DNA of 64,000 bases from Candidatus Rubrivivax defluviihabitans (GCA_016709385.1 JADJMW010000005.1:62001-126000), one strand, 5' to 3'. Shown: positions 1 through 9,138, counted from the first letter of the stretch. Notes: a model not told the origin generated them from the letters alone. Program-made: numbers and translations.

Positions 1-56
1 CGTGAGGTTGCGCCGGGCGAGGGGGAGGAAATCGATCGAGGGCAGGAGCCGGGCAA

Positions 57-73
57 CACCGTCTTGGACGGTG
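57..73 (-). terminator. Short hairpin downstream of the DUF932 gene
   Basis: A perfect 7-bp inverted repeat, CACCGTC and GACGGTG around a 3-nt loop, lies just past the DUF932 stop codon. There is no T-tract, so a terminator role is only a possibility. Confidence 0.25.
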
Positions 74-84
74 CTCCCGGCGCT

Positions 85-1161
85 TCATGCAGCGTGGGCC
101 AGGCCCTTCCACTCGGTGGGAGCCAGCTCGATGAGCTTGCCCCCCAACGCCTCGAACTCGGTGGCTCGGTCGTAATCCTCGACGTCCTGCGAGTAGTGCG
201 TGACGGCGTTGACCAGCCCGTACCCTGACAAATCGCCTTCGATGATGAGATGCCGCAGAACACCGGCACGCTCGGTGTCGTTGAGCGTGTAGCGGTTGGC
301 CAGCACCTCGACTGTCTTCACGGGATCGCCGGTCAGGCGAATGTCACGGGTCTTCTGCAGCTTCATGGCGACCTGGCGGAAAGTGGCTTCCGAGACGGCC
401 GCTTCCACCACATCGCGCACCTTCAGGAAGAAGGCCCGATCATCCGCGGCCAGGGTGTCATCCCTGAACACGGTGACCGACTCCTCCTCTGACGACAGCG
501 AGCGCCCGACATGGGTCTTGCGCAACGCATGGTCCGACGCGATCAGCCCGTTCTTGCACACCAGCCTGTAGATGAGCGGCTGCACCGACAAAGTGCCGCA
601 ACCCACTTCCGAGTTGGTGATGACGATGCCGGCTTGCACGATGTCGCCAGGGGCGACTTCGAACTCGACACGCGGCGTGATCACCTTCAGGTACATCTTC
701 GTGTCGGTCAGTTCGACCGACTCGAAGCGAGCACCCTCCAGTCGCTGCAGGATGGGCAGGACGTTTTCAGCGAGGTCGAAGTTGTCCAGCCGCCGGTAGC
801 GATCGGACAGCACCGCCCTCACCTGACCATCGAGCGTACGGATCATCCGGCGGTCGCCTTCAGTCTGCAGCCAGGTGTTGACGTTGCGGTCGAGCAAGTC
901 CGGCTGGCCTGCGCGCATGCGCTCGAAGTAGGTGAACGGAATCTTCAGCTTGTCGGCGAGTTGGCGTCGCGCGAGGCTGGTGATGCCGTATTCACCGCCG
1001 CCGCTCGCGAGGTGGTTCCCGGAATCGACGATCAGCTTCAAATTGCCGCCCTCATCGGTACGGCACTGCAACAAGGACGAAGGAAGGACCAGGTCCTGCT
1101 TGGTGGCGATCTGGCGCTCCAGTTCTTGTGCCAGGTCGACGAGGGTACGTCCGCTTTTCAT
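85..1161 (-). CDS. DUF932 domain ICE protein
   Basis: About 358 residues matching the DUF932 family found in plasmids, phages and SPI-7-type ICEs; the biochemical role is unknown. The family is recognised from the overall pattern, including the central segment around NSEVGCGTLSVQPLIYRLVC and the C-terminal GYGLVNAVTHYSQDVEDYDRA. I chose the ATG at 1161 because GGAG lies about 8 nt upstream; an in-frame start at 1215 would add 18 low-complexity residues. No signal peptide or membrane segment is visible, so it is probably cytoplasmic. It is the last of the same-strand ICE genes visible at this edge, about 180 bp after radC. A role in element maintenance or anti-restriction is guesswork. Confidence 0.8.
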   Translation of the reverse strand: MKSGRTLVDLAQELERQIATKQDLVLPSSLLQCRTDEGGNLKLIVDSGNHLASGGGEYGITSLARRQLADKLKIPFTYFERMRAGQPDLLDRNVNTWLQTEGDRRMIRTLDGQVRAVLSDRYRRLDNFDLAENVLPILQRLEGARFESVELTDTKMYLKVITPRVEFEVAPGDIVQAGIVITNSEVGCGTLSVQPLIYRLVCKNGLIASDHALRKTHVGRSLSSEEESVTVFRDDTLAADDRAFFLKVRDVVEAAVSEATFRQVAMKLQKTRDIRLTGDPVKTVEVLANRYTLNDTERAGVLRHLIIEGDLSGYGLVNAVTHYSQDVEDYDRATEFEALGGKLIELAPTEWKGLAHAA

Positions 1162-1340
1162 GGTGATGACTCCAATGGAAATGCGGAGACGGCTGTCCCC
1201 AGGCCGGGGATGCACATCCCCGCTGGGGTAACGAAAACCGGACCGAAGGATTTCGATCCGGACATGGGACGCGACAGGTGTCGCGCCAACTCATCGGGCG
1301 CTCAGCCAAGGACGAGCCTTGGATGTCGCACCACGAATGC

Positions 1341-1934
1341 CTACAGCAAACCGCGCTCTGCGAACGACACGACGCCGTTGCCGGCGACGATGAAGTGGTC
1401 GAGTACACGGGCGTCGATCAGAGCCAATGCCTCACGCAACGTTCGCGTCAGAAACTCGTCGGCCCGGCTGGGCTCGGCGACGCCGGACGGATGGTTGTGC
1501 GCAAGGATCACAGCCGCGGCGTTGTGTGCCAGAGCGCGCTTGACGACTTCGCGTGGGTACACGCTGGTCTGGGTCAAGGTGCCCCGGAACATCTCTTCCG
1601 AAGCGATGACCCGGTTCTGCGCGTCCAGGAACAGCACCATGAAGACCTCGTGGTCTCGCTTGGCCAACGTGACGCGCAGGAAGGTTCGAACTTCAGCGGG
1701 TGAGGCCAGCACATCCTTGTGCGCGATGGCCTCGACCAAGGAACGACGGACCAACTCGGCGGCTGCCTTCAGCCTGGAGGCGACCCGGGGCTGTGCGTAC
1801 TCGACCGGCAACGGCTCGTGCAGCAACTGGGACAGGCTGCCACTGGAATCCCTCAACAGATGGACTGCATGGCGAGGGCCGACCAACACGCCGAGCAAGT
1901 CGGTATCTGACAACGATTCGATCTTCGGACACAT
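1341..1934 (-). CDS. radC: RadC-family JAB/MPN protein
   Basis: 197 residues with the RadC JAMM metalloprotease-like motif near the C-terminus: AHNHPSG followed by PSRAD gives the H-x-H-P-S-G-x(n)-S-x-x-D pattern, with an upstream glutamate in ASEEMFRGT. The N-terminal helix-hairpin-helix part of chromosomal RadC is replaced by a short unrelated segment, as is usual for ICE and plasmid copies. Known: mobile-element RadC proteins are common cargo of SPI-7-like elements, and the name DNA repair protein is historical, with no proven repair function. It stands between DUF932 and DUF3577 genes on the same strand. Function within the element is unknown. Confidence 0.85.
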   Translation of the reverse strand: MCPKIESLSDTDLLGVLVGPRHAVHLLRDSSGSLSQLLHEPLPVEYAQPRVASRLKAAAELVRRSLVEAIAHKDVLASPAEVRTFLRVTLAKRDHEVFMVLFLDAQNRVIASEEMFRGTLTQTSVYPREVVKRALAHNAAAVILAHNHPSGVAEPSRADEFLTRTLREALALIDARVLDHFIVAGNGVVSFAERGLL

Positions 1935-2021
1935 GGAACTCTCCTCATCAAGAAATCGGAGAGCTCCGCCCCTTGGGGAGAAGACTCCCCAAGGGATGGA
2001 ACGACGACGAACGTCGCGCGG

Positions 2022-2462
2022 TCAGAACGGAACGCTGTCGCGCTCCAAGGGCCGGGCGGGCTGCGGCACATCGATGGACTCGCCGTTGACCTTGGCGAAC
2101 TTGATGCGCAGCAGACGCCCCTTGATGGCGACGCCAGGGTGCCCCTTCCTTTCACCCTTTTCGAAGGTGAACATCTCGGGGTAGATGTCGGCAATCCGGA
2201 AGCCGATGATCACGGACTTTTCAGCCGCGACATCCGCTTCCAAACGCCGCACCACTTCCTGGGCGTCAGCACCGCTGACACGGCAGTCGAACTTCGTGTA
2301 GCTGACATCACTGTCGCTGCCACGCAGGGCGGCGACATGGCAGGCCAGGAATTCCTGACCTTTCTTCGGCTTGATCGTGCGAACACGATTGAGATAGCCG
2401 ACGCCTTCAACGTGCAGGTTGAAGAACGACGACGGGCTGCTGGCTTGAGATGACTCGGACAT
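2022..2462 (-). CDS. DUF3577 (STY4534-family) ICE protein
   Basis: 146 residues matching the DUF3577/STY4534 family that is almost restricted to SPI-7-like ICEs. The recognisable core is FFNLHVEGVGYLNRVR, then KGQEFLACHVAALRGSDSD, and a C-terminal KGRLLRIKFAKVNGE. The protein is short, basic and without signal peptide. Its conserved layout resembles a small single-strand DNA-binding-like beta fold, but that is inference only. It lies about 120 bp after the preceding hypothetical gene and 90 bp before radC. The N-terminal MSESSQASSPSS is a low-complexity leader. Confidence 0.8.
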   Translation of the reverse strand: MSESSQASSPSSFFNLHVEGVGYLNRVRTIKPKKGQEFLACHVAALRGSDSDVSYTKFDCRVSGADAQEVVRRLEADVAAEKSVIIGFRIADIYPEMFTFEKGERKGHPGVAIKGRLLRIKFAKVNGESIDVPQPARPLERDSVPF

Positions 2463-2583
2463 GATGGCCTCCTATGGACATGGAACACATGGAAAAGGAG
2501 AGACCACCCCCAGTGCGGGGATGGGACTCCCCGACTGGGTTGAAGCGACTGACAACATCTCCGAGCCTTGCGGCTCCCGGTTT

Positions 2584-2973
2584 TCAGGAGATCTGACCGG
2601 TTTCGGGCGATGCGTTACGCGCATCAAACGGGCTGACACAGCCAACGGGAGACTCGGTCCGGCGCGACGCCGAAGCGTGCGTCCAATCGAAGCTGATGTG
2701 GAATGCTGAACCCGGAATCGGGTGCGATGCAACTGCAATGAAAAGTCGATCCAGCACACCGCCGACGCCGGTGGCCCGCAAGGTCAGAACGATTAGCGGA
2801 TGGCCATCGTCGGCCCTGCCGATGCGCCTGGTTTCGATGCTGTAGCCATGAAACGCAGTGCGGTCTGCGCCCCGCTGCCAGGCGTCGCAGATCGACTGGC
2901 GCGCGACGGCACCGAGCATCCGCAGCTCGGGCCTGCTGGGCTGGTATCCGACCGACGCTGGTGTGCTGGTCAC
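2584..2973 (-). CDS. Small ICE hypothetical protein
   Basis: 129 residues, not recognised as a named family. Its ATG overlaps the stop of the preceding PFL_4669-family gene by 4 bp (ATGA), which supports a translationally coupled gene. It contains several Trp, Arg and His residues, with a core like GADRTAFHGYSIETRRIGRADDGHPLIVLTLRATG. No membrane segment or signal peptide is seen. The position in the ICE backbone suggests an accessory of replication or processing, with no direct evidence. Confidence 0.6.
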   Translation of the reverse strand: MTSTPASVGYQPSRPELRMLGAVARQSICDAWQRGADRTAFHGYSIETRRIGRADDGHPLIVLTLRATGVGGVLDRLFIAVASHPIPGSAFHISFDWTHASASRRTESPVGCVSPFDARNASPETGQIS

Positions 2974-3833
2974 AGCAGCTGTCCCGTAGGCGGGGTCGCC
3001 GGCTCGGGCTGCGCGTCGATGCTCAGCGACGCCTGCCTCAGCAGCCGCAGCTCGGCTGCGGTGGGTGTGATCCGTCGCTGCGAATGTCTCGGCGCGTCGT
3101 CGCCGGTGAAGACCGCACGCGGCACCTCACCAAACAGCGTCACCGCAATGTGCATCCGCTGCCGCGCCAGGTCATCGGCGCCGGGAAGGAAGTCGCTCCG
3201 GCTCAAGGGCAGCATTTCCTCGCGCAACAGGAGGCGCTCCCAGCGGATCGGCTCCAGGAACAGCGCGCGCAGACCACGTCCGACTTCGCGGATGGCTGCA
3301 CGACCATCACCGTCGCTGAGACGGTCTTTGAGTACCAGCGTCTTGACCATCCGCACGTGATAATCGAATTCCACGATCGCCTCCGCGGTGGCGTACCCGT
3401 ACGGACTGCGAAAACCCAATGCGACGGTGGCCGGGCTGCGTGAGCTCAGCACCGACAGGCTGAGCCCCTTGCGTCGCAGCCCTTCGAATTCGGCCTCGCG
3501 CAGAGCGATGGCCTGCGCCATCTGCGCCCGTATGGTGACGAGCGACTGGTACACGCGGATCAGGATCCAGTCGGCATACGGGTTGTCATTGGCCGACAGG
3601 TACCAGATCGATTTGAGTACGGCGGCGAACCGCCGGCCGCCCGGAATGGCGGGCGCCTTGGTCTGCGAGTCGGCAGCCCGTCCCGTGAACATCCGGAAGG
3701 CGTCCTGGGTGTGCAGCGTCATGACGTCGGGAGTCTCGTCCGCCAGTTGGCCCAAAGTGGTCGCCGTCGACGATGCGAGCGGCCTGGGTAGCGTCGGTGA
3801 GCTGGGCAATGAAGCAGTGTCTGGCGTGGGCAT
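2970..3833 (-). CDS. PFL_4669-family integrating conjugative element protein
   Basis: 287 residues matching the family named after PFL_4669 (TIGR03761), an ICE backbone protein of unknown function. A long conserved central part (TLHTQDAFRMFTGR, then KSIWYLSANDNPYADWILIR, then a FGEVPRAVFTG stretch) supports the call. The ATG at 3833 is chosen because AAGGAG lies about 6 nt upstream; an earlier ATG at 3890 has no such site. The stop overlaps the next gene by 4 bp. It lies about 58 bp downstream of the STY4528-like gene, so the group is probably one operon. Confidence 0.8.
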   Translation of the reverse strand: MPTPDTASLPSSPTLPRPLASSTATTLGQLADETPDVMTLHTQDAFRMFTGRAADSQTKAPAIPGGRRFAAVLKSIWYLSANDNPYADWILIRVYQSLVTIRAQMAQAIALREAEFEGLRRKGLSLSVLSSRSPATVALGFRSPYGYATAEAIVEFDYHVRMVKTLVLKDRLSDGDGRAAIREVGRGLRALFLEPIRWERLLLREEMLPLSRSDFLPGADDLARQRMHIAVTLFGEVPRAVFTGDDAPRHSQRRITPTAAELRLLRQASLSIDAQPEPATPPTGQLL

Positions 3834-3890
3834 GGAGATCTCCTTGAGTTGGGATGGAATGCGGCTGATCGATGGGACGGCGGGTTTCAT

Positions 3891-5315
3891 TCATCGCGGC
3901 CGGCCCGGGCCCATGCGCTGCTTCATGTCCTCGAGCAACCTGCTGATCTTTTCGCGCTGGGCACGGGTCCTGGCCTGGTACTCGGGCGTGGCACGCTCGG
4001 CCTCCAGCCGCCGTTCCTCGATCTCGCGCTCACGGCGCTGTTCAGCGGCCTTCTGACGCTGTCGGCGCTCAGCTGCGATGCGAGGGGCGAGTTCCGGCAC
4101 GAAGCTGCCGGCGGCGGCTCGGTTGATGAGGCCGCGCAGATAGGCCACCGGGCTGCTGCGCACACCATTGGTCTGCAGCCGCCCGGCCAGTTCGTCGAGG
4201 AGCACCTGGGCCTGTTCGCCGCTCTGGCGCAGCAGCAGGCGGGCCGCAGCACACTCATCCGGCAGCATCCGGTCAGGAAAGATCAGGTCACCACCACCGG
4301 CCGTCAGGCTTGGCGCATTCGCTTCGCGCGACGTGCTTTGTGGTTGTTGTACTGATTCACATGTACTGTGTTCAATTAGAGGAGTGGCGCTTTCGTCGAC
4401 ACAGTGATGGCGGATTGGGTGAATCAGGGATGGCGGTTTCGGCGAGGCAACGATGTGGGGATGCCACAGGCTTGATTCGCCCTTCTGTGCAAGGCTGCCT
4501 GTGGCGTCCACGCAGACTTGCCTTGCTTCCCGAGCGGCGCCAAACGCGGTCGCTTGCGCACCATCCGTCAGCAACGACAGCAGGCAGTCCAGCCGGACAC
4601 GAGCAACCAGGCTGGGCGGTATGCCCCGCAGTGTTTCTTCCCAGACGCCTGCGCGGCCCAGGTCGCGACGGGCCGTCTCCTGTTCGCGGCGAGTCAGCCC
4701 GATTTCCTCGGACCACCGAGCGGCGGAGTTGCAGACCCAGGCATCGAGCTGGCGTCGGTGTTGCAGCCGCGTGAGGTACAGCGCCCGCGACAGCATGAGC
4801 CCGGCATGCACGCCGCCGGCGATGCCCGCCAGCGCGCGGTGGTATGCCACCGACGGCCCCAGCATCTCGGCCACCATCACCATGTCATTCCAGTCGGCAG
4901 TGCGCGGATCGACAGCGATCCGTTCGGCGAGGAGGCTGCCCAACTGCTCCGTGTTGAGTCGGAAGTGCAGGCGGGCAGGAATCCCAAGGAGACGTTCATC
5001 GACCAGGTCGAGCACCTTCAGCGCACCCCTTGCACTGCTCTGCTCCTTGGCCGACAAGCCGGTTTCCCAGGACCACTGCTCGGTGGTCTTGTGGAACCAC
5101 CCGCCGTTGCGGGCGATGTCCCTTCCACGACGCGTCCAGTAGATCGACTGCGACAGCAGCAACGCCGCCTTGACGTTGTCGGTCAGGTCGACCAGACGCC
5201 GGTGAAACGCGATATGGCGCCCGAGCAGCGACCAGATGACGGACAGCGGCGCGGTACGGTTGGATGGCTCCCATGCCGACGGGTCGAACGAAGCGTTGCC
5301 CGGTTGATCAGCCAC
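3891..5315 (-). CDS. STY4528-family ICE protein with two internal winged-helix-like repeats
   Basis: 474 residues. Residues about 25-120 and 145-240 are two copies of the same module: SFHR/YHR, L(A)xLLSQ, GGWF or equivalent, W-S-x-ETGLS and EQxxARRxL, ending in LGIPxxLxxRL. The same module occurs once more in the 125-residue neighbour at 5334-5708. The form resembles helix-turn-helix domains of replication or partition regulators, which is inference. A low-complexity linker (about 255-330, with locally lower G+C) leads to a C-terminal domain with an Arg/Glu/Gln-rich coiled coil near residues 400-465. The start is GTG, supported by GGAGGGGG upstream. Known family: SPI-7-type ICE backbone protein of unknown function. 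Confidence 0.75.
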   Translation of the reverse strand: MADQPGNASFDPSAWEPSNRTAPLSVIWSLLGRHIAFHRRLVDLTDNVKAALLLSQSIYWTRRGRDIARNGGWFHKTTEQWSWETGLSAKEQSSARGALKVLDLVDERLLGIPARLHFRLNTEQLGSLLAERIAVDPRTADWNDMVMVAEMLGPSVAYHRALAGIAGGVHAGLMLSRALYLTRLQHRRQLDAWVCNSAARWSEEIGLTRREQETARRDLGRAGVWEETLRGIPPSLVARVRLDCLLSLLTDGAQATAFGAAREARQVCVDATGSLAQKGESSLWHPHIVASPKPPSLIHPIRHHCVDESATPLIEHSTCESVQQPQSTSREANAPSLTAGGGDLIFPDRMLPDECAAARLLLRQSGEQAQVLLDELAGRLQTNGVRSSPVAYLRGLINRAAAGSFVPELAPRIAAERRQRQKAAEQRREREIEERRLEAERATPEYQARTRAQREKISRLLEDMKQRMGPGRPR

Positions 5316-5333
5316 GGCCAGCCCCCTCCATCG

Positions 5334-5708
5334 TCACAGTCCCCCCTGGTCAACACTTGCCTGCAGGGCGCGCATGACGGCGCCAGGGCACACCCGAAAC
5401 CAGAGTTTGGCCGGCATGCCCAGGCGGCGCTCAACAAGCAACCCGGCCCGCCGCAGAGCACGCCTTGCCGTCTCCTGTTCCCAGCGCGACAGGCCGGTCT
5501 CCTGCGTCCATTGCTCCTGTGACCGCATGAACCAGCCGCCCGCCGAGGGCTCAAGTGCCTGGCTGGTCCAGATGGCCTGAGACAGCATCAGTGCCGGCGT
5601 CACGCCGCCGGCCACCGGCACGAGGCAACGATGGAAGCTGACCGGAATGTCGAAGACCTCCAGCAGCAGCTCGGTGGTGATGCCGCGGGATTCGATGCGT
5701 GCGTTCAT
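5334..5708 (-). CDS. Single-module paralogue of the STY4528-like protein
   Basis: 125 residues made almost entirely of one copy of the module repeated in the neighbouring 474-residue protein: VSFHRCLVPVAGGV, ALMLSQAIW, GGWFMRS, EQWTQETGLS, EQETARRALRRAGLL and LGMPAKLWFR. The ATG overlaps the DUF2857 stop by 4 bp (ATGA), so translation is coupled. It probably binds DNA or pairs with the two-module protein; this is inferred from the HTH-like pattern, not shown. Length and position match small proteins next to STY4528-like genes in related ICEs. Confidence 0.7.
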   Translation of the reverse strand: MNARIESRGITTELLLEVFDIPVSFHRCLVPVAGGVTPALMLSQAIWTSQALEPSAGGWFMRSQEQWTQETGLSRWEQETARRALRRAGLLVERRLGMPAKLWFRVCPGAVMRALQASVDQGGL

Positions 5709-6247
5709 GCGTCCGCCTCGAAATCGCGGATGACCACCTCCAACACGGCGATCGGCAGGTGCGTGAAGGCCTGGTGCAACTGGTAGTAGCGGATGCGCGG
5801 CGCCGGGTCGCCGATCGTTCGCCAGACCTGATAGATGCGTTCGCGCGTGGCGTAATCCGGCAGAGGCACACGCCCTGAAGGCCGGCGAACGTCGAGATCT
5901 CGGCGGAACTTCAAGGTGAGCTTGCGGCGAATCTTGAAGAGCGCGCTCATCAGCTGGGTCGACGCGCCGTGGCGGATGAAATACGCCTCCAGCGCCTTGG
6001 CCTCCTTCACGAGGGCGACAGTGCGCAAGCCGGCCTGCAAAGCCTCCCCATCCAGGGCGATGCCGATGGTCAGCGTGCGCATGGCTGCCAGCCGATTGAG
6101 ATCGAGCGCAGACAGTTGACGCAGGCGATCGAGCTGCTCGTTGGCAATGCCGACGGCATCCAGTTCGTCGGGCCTCGCGTCTGCCAGGCGCAGAGTGACG
6201 TGGTTGAGCAGGACGAGGCGAACCTGCGTGTCGTGAAGCGGAAGCAT
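5705..6247 (-). CDS. DUF2857 domain ICE protein
   Basis: 180 residues starting MLPLHDTQVRLVLL, matching the DUF2857 family of SPI-7-like ICEs. The start ATG overlaps the TGA that ends the parB reading frame (TGATG) and the stop overlaps the next ATG, so this gene sits in a tightly coupled chain. The C-terminal half (FKIRRKLTLKFRRDL, then YQVWRTIGDPAPRIRYYQLHQAF) has the style of a helical nucleic-acid-binding protein. Family function is unknown; a FlhC-like DNA-binding similarity has sometimes been noted for such short ICE proteins but cannot be confirmed here. Confidence 0.75.
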   Translation of the reverse strand: MLPLHDTQVRLVLLNHVTLRLADARPDELDAVGIANEQLDRLRQLSALDLNRLAAMRTLTIGIALDGEALQAGLRTVALVKEAKALEAYFIRHGASTQLMSALFKIRRKLTLKFRRDLDVRRPSGRVPLPDYATRERIYQVWRTIGDPAPRIRYYQLHQAFTHLPIAVLEVVIRDFEADA

Positions 6248-7596
6248 CAAGCCTCCCCCCGGGTCAGCGCCGCGTTGCCTCCGGCATCTGGTCCGCCGGT
6301 CGGACGATGCGTCCGCCTGAGGCATGCCAGAACCTCCCAGAACGCTGTGGCCGATGCATCGGCCGGGTCGACCAGCCAGAGCAGGAAGGTCTGGTCGAGG
6401 AGTGGCACGAGCGAAGCGCCTCGCTGTCGACCTGGCCGCTGACACCTGCGAGCAGCCCCCAAGCACGTTGCCGCGCCGGTGCTGCTGCGCCAGGATCTGG
6501 AATCGGAGCGAGCCGGAAGCCGGCGGACGACATAGGCGCCGGCTGAACACAGTCGCTGAGACCCACGACATCGGCGAAGGCGCACGCGCCGCAGCAGATC
6601 GTCTGTTCTGGCGGCGGGGCCTCGGCGTGCCCCACTGGGCGCCACCGCCTCGGCGCCGGATGGCCTGGCCGTCGGCCTCGGTCCGATGTGCAGGAGCCTC
6701 ACCCTGCCCTCCACGCGCCGATGCCGGGCGGAGTCCTTCGCGCAGCGTATCGACGGTTTCGCCGAGGTACGCGGCCATCGCTGCTTCGCAGGCCTCGCAG
6801 GTGGCGGCGACGCTGAACTCGCCGGTGTGCGGATACTGGTCGGCGATGCGCCTGAACACGGGCTCGAAAACCGCGGCGTACAGCTCATCCTCGGACGAAG
6901 GCTTGCGCGCCAGCGCATAGCGCTTGATCGCATTGAGCCTGGGCTGCAGGGTCTTGACGTCCAGACCAGCCAGGCCGGCCACGGCCTCACCGAGGGTACG
7001 GAGCCGTTCAGTGGCAAACAGATACAGCCCGAGCGTCGCCGTGTTGACCGCGAGACCAAGGGCATGGAGTGCATCCTCCAGCGGGCGCAGGGTCAGCAGC
7101 CGTCCCTGCTCTGTTTCCAGTCGGTGCTTGAGCGCCACGATGCCGGTGGCCTTGTCCCAGAAGCTCATCTCACCGCGCTGCTCGTTTTCGATGAGGTGGG
7201 CGGTGAGGACGTGGCTCTCCGACTTCCATGGCCGAAACAGCACCACGAGCTGGCGGAATCGAGGGTCCCGCGTCTCTGACCACAGTTGCTGCAGCGCAAG
7301 CAGCCTGGTGTTGCCACCGGCCTCGACGATGAAGTGAGACTCCCCTGGTCGTTGCGTCACCGTCAACGGCGACCTCAGTCCGCCGGTGCGGATCGACTCC
7401 TTGATGTCGTCGAACTTGACGTTCGCCGATCGGCGCGGGTTGTTCTCGTAAGGCCGGATGTCATCGACCGTCAGCTCGATCTGGTGTTCGAACTGATCGT
7501 GGGACGCGCGCGCATCGGCAACACCTGGGAGGTCACGCGCGTTGTTGCCCGGGTTGCCCACCTGCAGAGACTGCGCCACGAGCCGGCGGCGCTCAT
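6247..7596 (-). pseudogene. parB: ParB-family partition protein, broken by three single-base deletions
   Basis: Pieces of one ParB protein lie in three frames. Frame one starts at ATG 7596, overlapping the parA stop by 4 bp, and runs MSAA before a shift near 7584. Frame two carries the ParB core (LTVDDIRPYENNPRR, IRTGGLRSPLTVTQRPGE, GGNTRLLALQ, HLIENEQR) to a shift near 6634 in a G run. Frame three gives CCGACAFADVVGLSDCVQPAP to a shift near 6408. The remainder (VPLLDQTFLLWLVDPADASATAFW) ends at a TGA overlapping the DUF2857 start. Each shift is repaired by restoring one base. Known role: ParB-like ICE proteins stabilise the excised element with ParA. About 450 residues if restored. Confidence 0.8.
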
Positions 7597-8480
7597 CGAC
7601 GGGGGGGGGCAAGCGGGTGTGGTGTTCCCATTGGCACGCGGCTCCTCGACCGCCCGAGGCTCGTATCGGCGAGTACGCCCTGCAGACTCGGAATGAGTTC
7701 CCACGCAAGCTGGTGCATGACGGTGCTGGCACTCGGCATCACGCCATCGCGGCGGCGTTCATGGCGATGCACCGGTATGCGCAGCGTCGCGGCTTCCTTG
7801 TAGGCCTTGGCATGCGGCACCACGGTGTCGAGCACCGACACCCGGCCCTTCAGACGGATGAAGTCTTCACGGATCCCGCTGGCGATCAAGCGGGCATCCG
7901 AGGTGCGGTCCTGCCGATAGATCACTGCCTTGACCGGCCCCAGCGTGGCGCCGAGCGCGCTGCCCGGCTCCAGCCTGTCGAGCAACTCCATCGTGCCGTC
8001 CTTGAACTCGCGCGCCGACAGGATTTCCGGGGTGATCGGCGAGACGAGGATGTCGGCAGCCATGACGGCGGCGTCCTGCAACGGACCGATCGCGCCTTGC
8101 GTGTCGATCAGCACGCAGTCGTAGCGGCCGGCCACCGCCGGCGATTGCAGCGCGAAGCGCAGGCGAAATCCGCGGTCGATGCGGTTGAGCAGCCAGTTGG
8201 GCAGATGACCCTCCGGGTCATCCGAGACCACGATGTGCAGGTTCGGAAACACGGTCGGCGTGATGCACGCGGCCGTCACCTGGCCACGGACGATGACCTC
8301 GGTCAACCCGGCCGCCGGCTGCGGCGCCAACAGGGGAAAGTACTTCGACAGCGACGGCTGGACATCCGCGTCGATCAGCAGGACGCGCAGGCCCATGTCG
8401 GCCAGCAGCGCCCCCAGATTGGCGGTGAGCGTCGTCTTGCCGACACCCCCTTTGGTACTGGTGATGGTGAACTTGATCAT
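7593..8480 (-). CDS. parA: ParA/Soj-family partition ATPase
   Basis: 295 residues with a deviant Walker A, KGGVGKTTLTANLGALLADMG, at residues 10-16, then LLIDADVQPSLSKYF and the Walker B-like YDCVLIDTQGAIG. This is a MinD/ParA-type ATPase that, with ParB, maintains the excised ICE. A C9 homopolymer (7601-7609 on the + strand) lies in the last codons, and the stop overlaps the parB ATG by 4 bp, so slippage here would change both the C-terminus and coupling. It lies 61 bp after the sigma-like gene. Confidence 0.9.
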   Translation of the reverse strand: MIKFTITSTKGGVGKTTLTANLGALLADMGLRVLLIDADVQPSLSKYFPLLAPQPAAGLTEVIVRGQVTAACITPTVFPNLHIVVSDDPEGHLPNWLLNRIDRGFRLRFALQSPAVAGRYDCVLIDTQGAIGPLQDAAVMAADILVSPITPEILSAREFKDGTMELLDRLEPGSALGATLGPVKAVIYRQDRTSDARLIASGIREDFIRLKGRVSVLDTVVPHAKAYKEAATLRIPVHRHERRRDGVMPSASTVMHQLAWELIPSLQGVLADTSLGRSRSRVPMGTPHPLAPPRR

Positions 8481-8541
8481 CGATTCCGCGCCTATTCAGG
8501 TCCCTGATCAGGCTTACGGAATCGCCTCGAAAAGTGTCGGC

Positions 8542-9132
8542 TCAGCCCTTCAAATAGCCGTCAAGCCCATGATCCGCAAAGACCTTGCGGATCCGCTTGA
8601 TCTCTTCGTAGAGGGTGCCGCGCGGTATTCGGAGCTGCTCGGCAGCCTCTTTGACCGACAGGCCTTCCGCGCCGAGCATCACGCACAGGCGCTGCTGGGA
8701 TGGCGTCAACCGCGCCATGGCACGCAGAAGATCCATGCGCACGTGGTGGCGGTGGGTTTCGCCCATCTCGCCCGCCTGCGTGGACTCGGACGCGTCCAGC
8801 GACTCGGCCAGCGTCATGCCGTCCTCGGACCCATCGACGGTGGCGTCGAGTGAGGGCATACCCAGATCACCGAATCGCTTTTCCGCGCCCTGCTCGCGCA
8901 CCAAATCGGCCAGCCAGTTGCGCAATACCGTCGCCATGAATCCCAGCGGAGGATTGGCCGGATCGCAGTCCAGACTCCCGCGCACCGTGATCCAGTGCAG
9001 CAGGCAATCCTGGACCAGATCGTCGAACTCTTCGCGCCGGAGGATCCGTGATCGCCTTCGGAATTCCCCCACCACTTTTTTCGCGACTGCAATTTCCCAC
9101 TTGTCGAGACCATCCCCAGGCTTGAGCGCCAT
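8542..9132 (-). CDS. Sigma-70-like factor on the ICE
   Basis: About 196 residues in two parts. Residues about 40-100 resemble sigma region 2 (FDDLVQDCLLHWITVRG, GFMATVLRNWLADLVREQGAE). Residues about 145-190 resemble region 4 (LTPSQQRLCVMLGAEGLSVKEAAEQL, then a recognition helix around GTLYEEIKRIR). An acidic linker joins them. I prefer ATG 9132 to ATG 9144, because GGGGAA lies correctly upstream only of 9132. That site falls in the 3' arm of a perfect hairpin, which could control translation. It heads the parA-parB operon, so it may drive ICE transcription. The sigma identity is well supported by pattern; promoters it recognises are unknown. Confidence 0.75.
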   Translation of the reverse strand: MALKPGDGLDKWEIAVAKKVVGEFRRRSRILRREEFDDLVQDCLLHWITVRGSLDCDPANPPLGFMATVLRNWLADLVREQGAEKRFGDLGMPSLDATVDGSEDGMTLAESLDASESTQAGEMGETHRHHVRMDLLRAMARLTPSQQRLCVMLGAEGLSVKEAAEQLRIPRGTLYEEIKRIRKVFADHGLDGYLKG

Positions 9133-9138
9133 TTCGTT

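Noticed and set aside
5705..7732. One 675-codon open frame covering DUF2857 and part of parB
   Set aside because: It joins the middle of parB to the DUF2857 gene through out-of-frame sequence. The DUF2857 start and the parB stop overlap at 6247, showing two genes.
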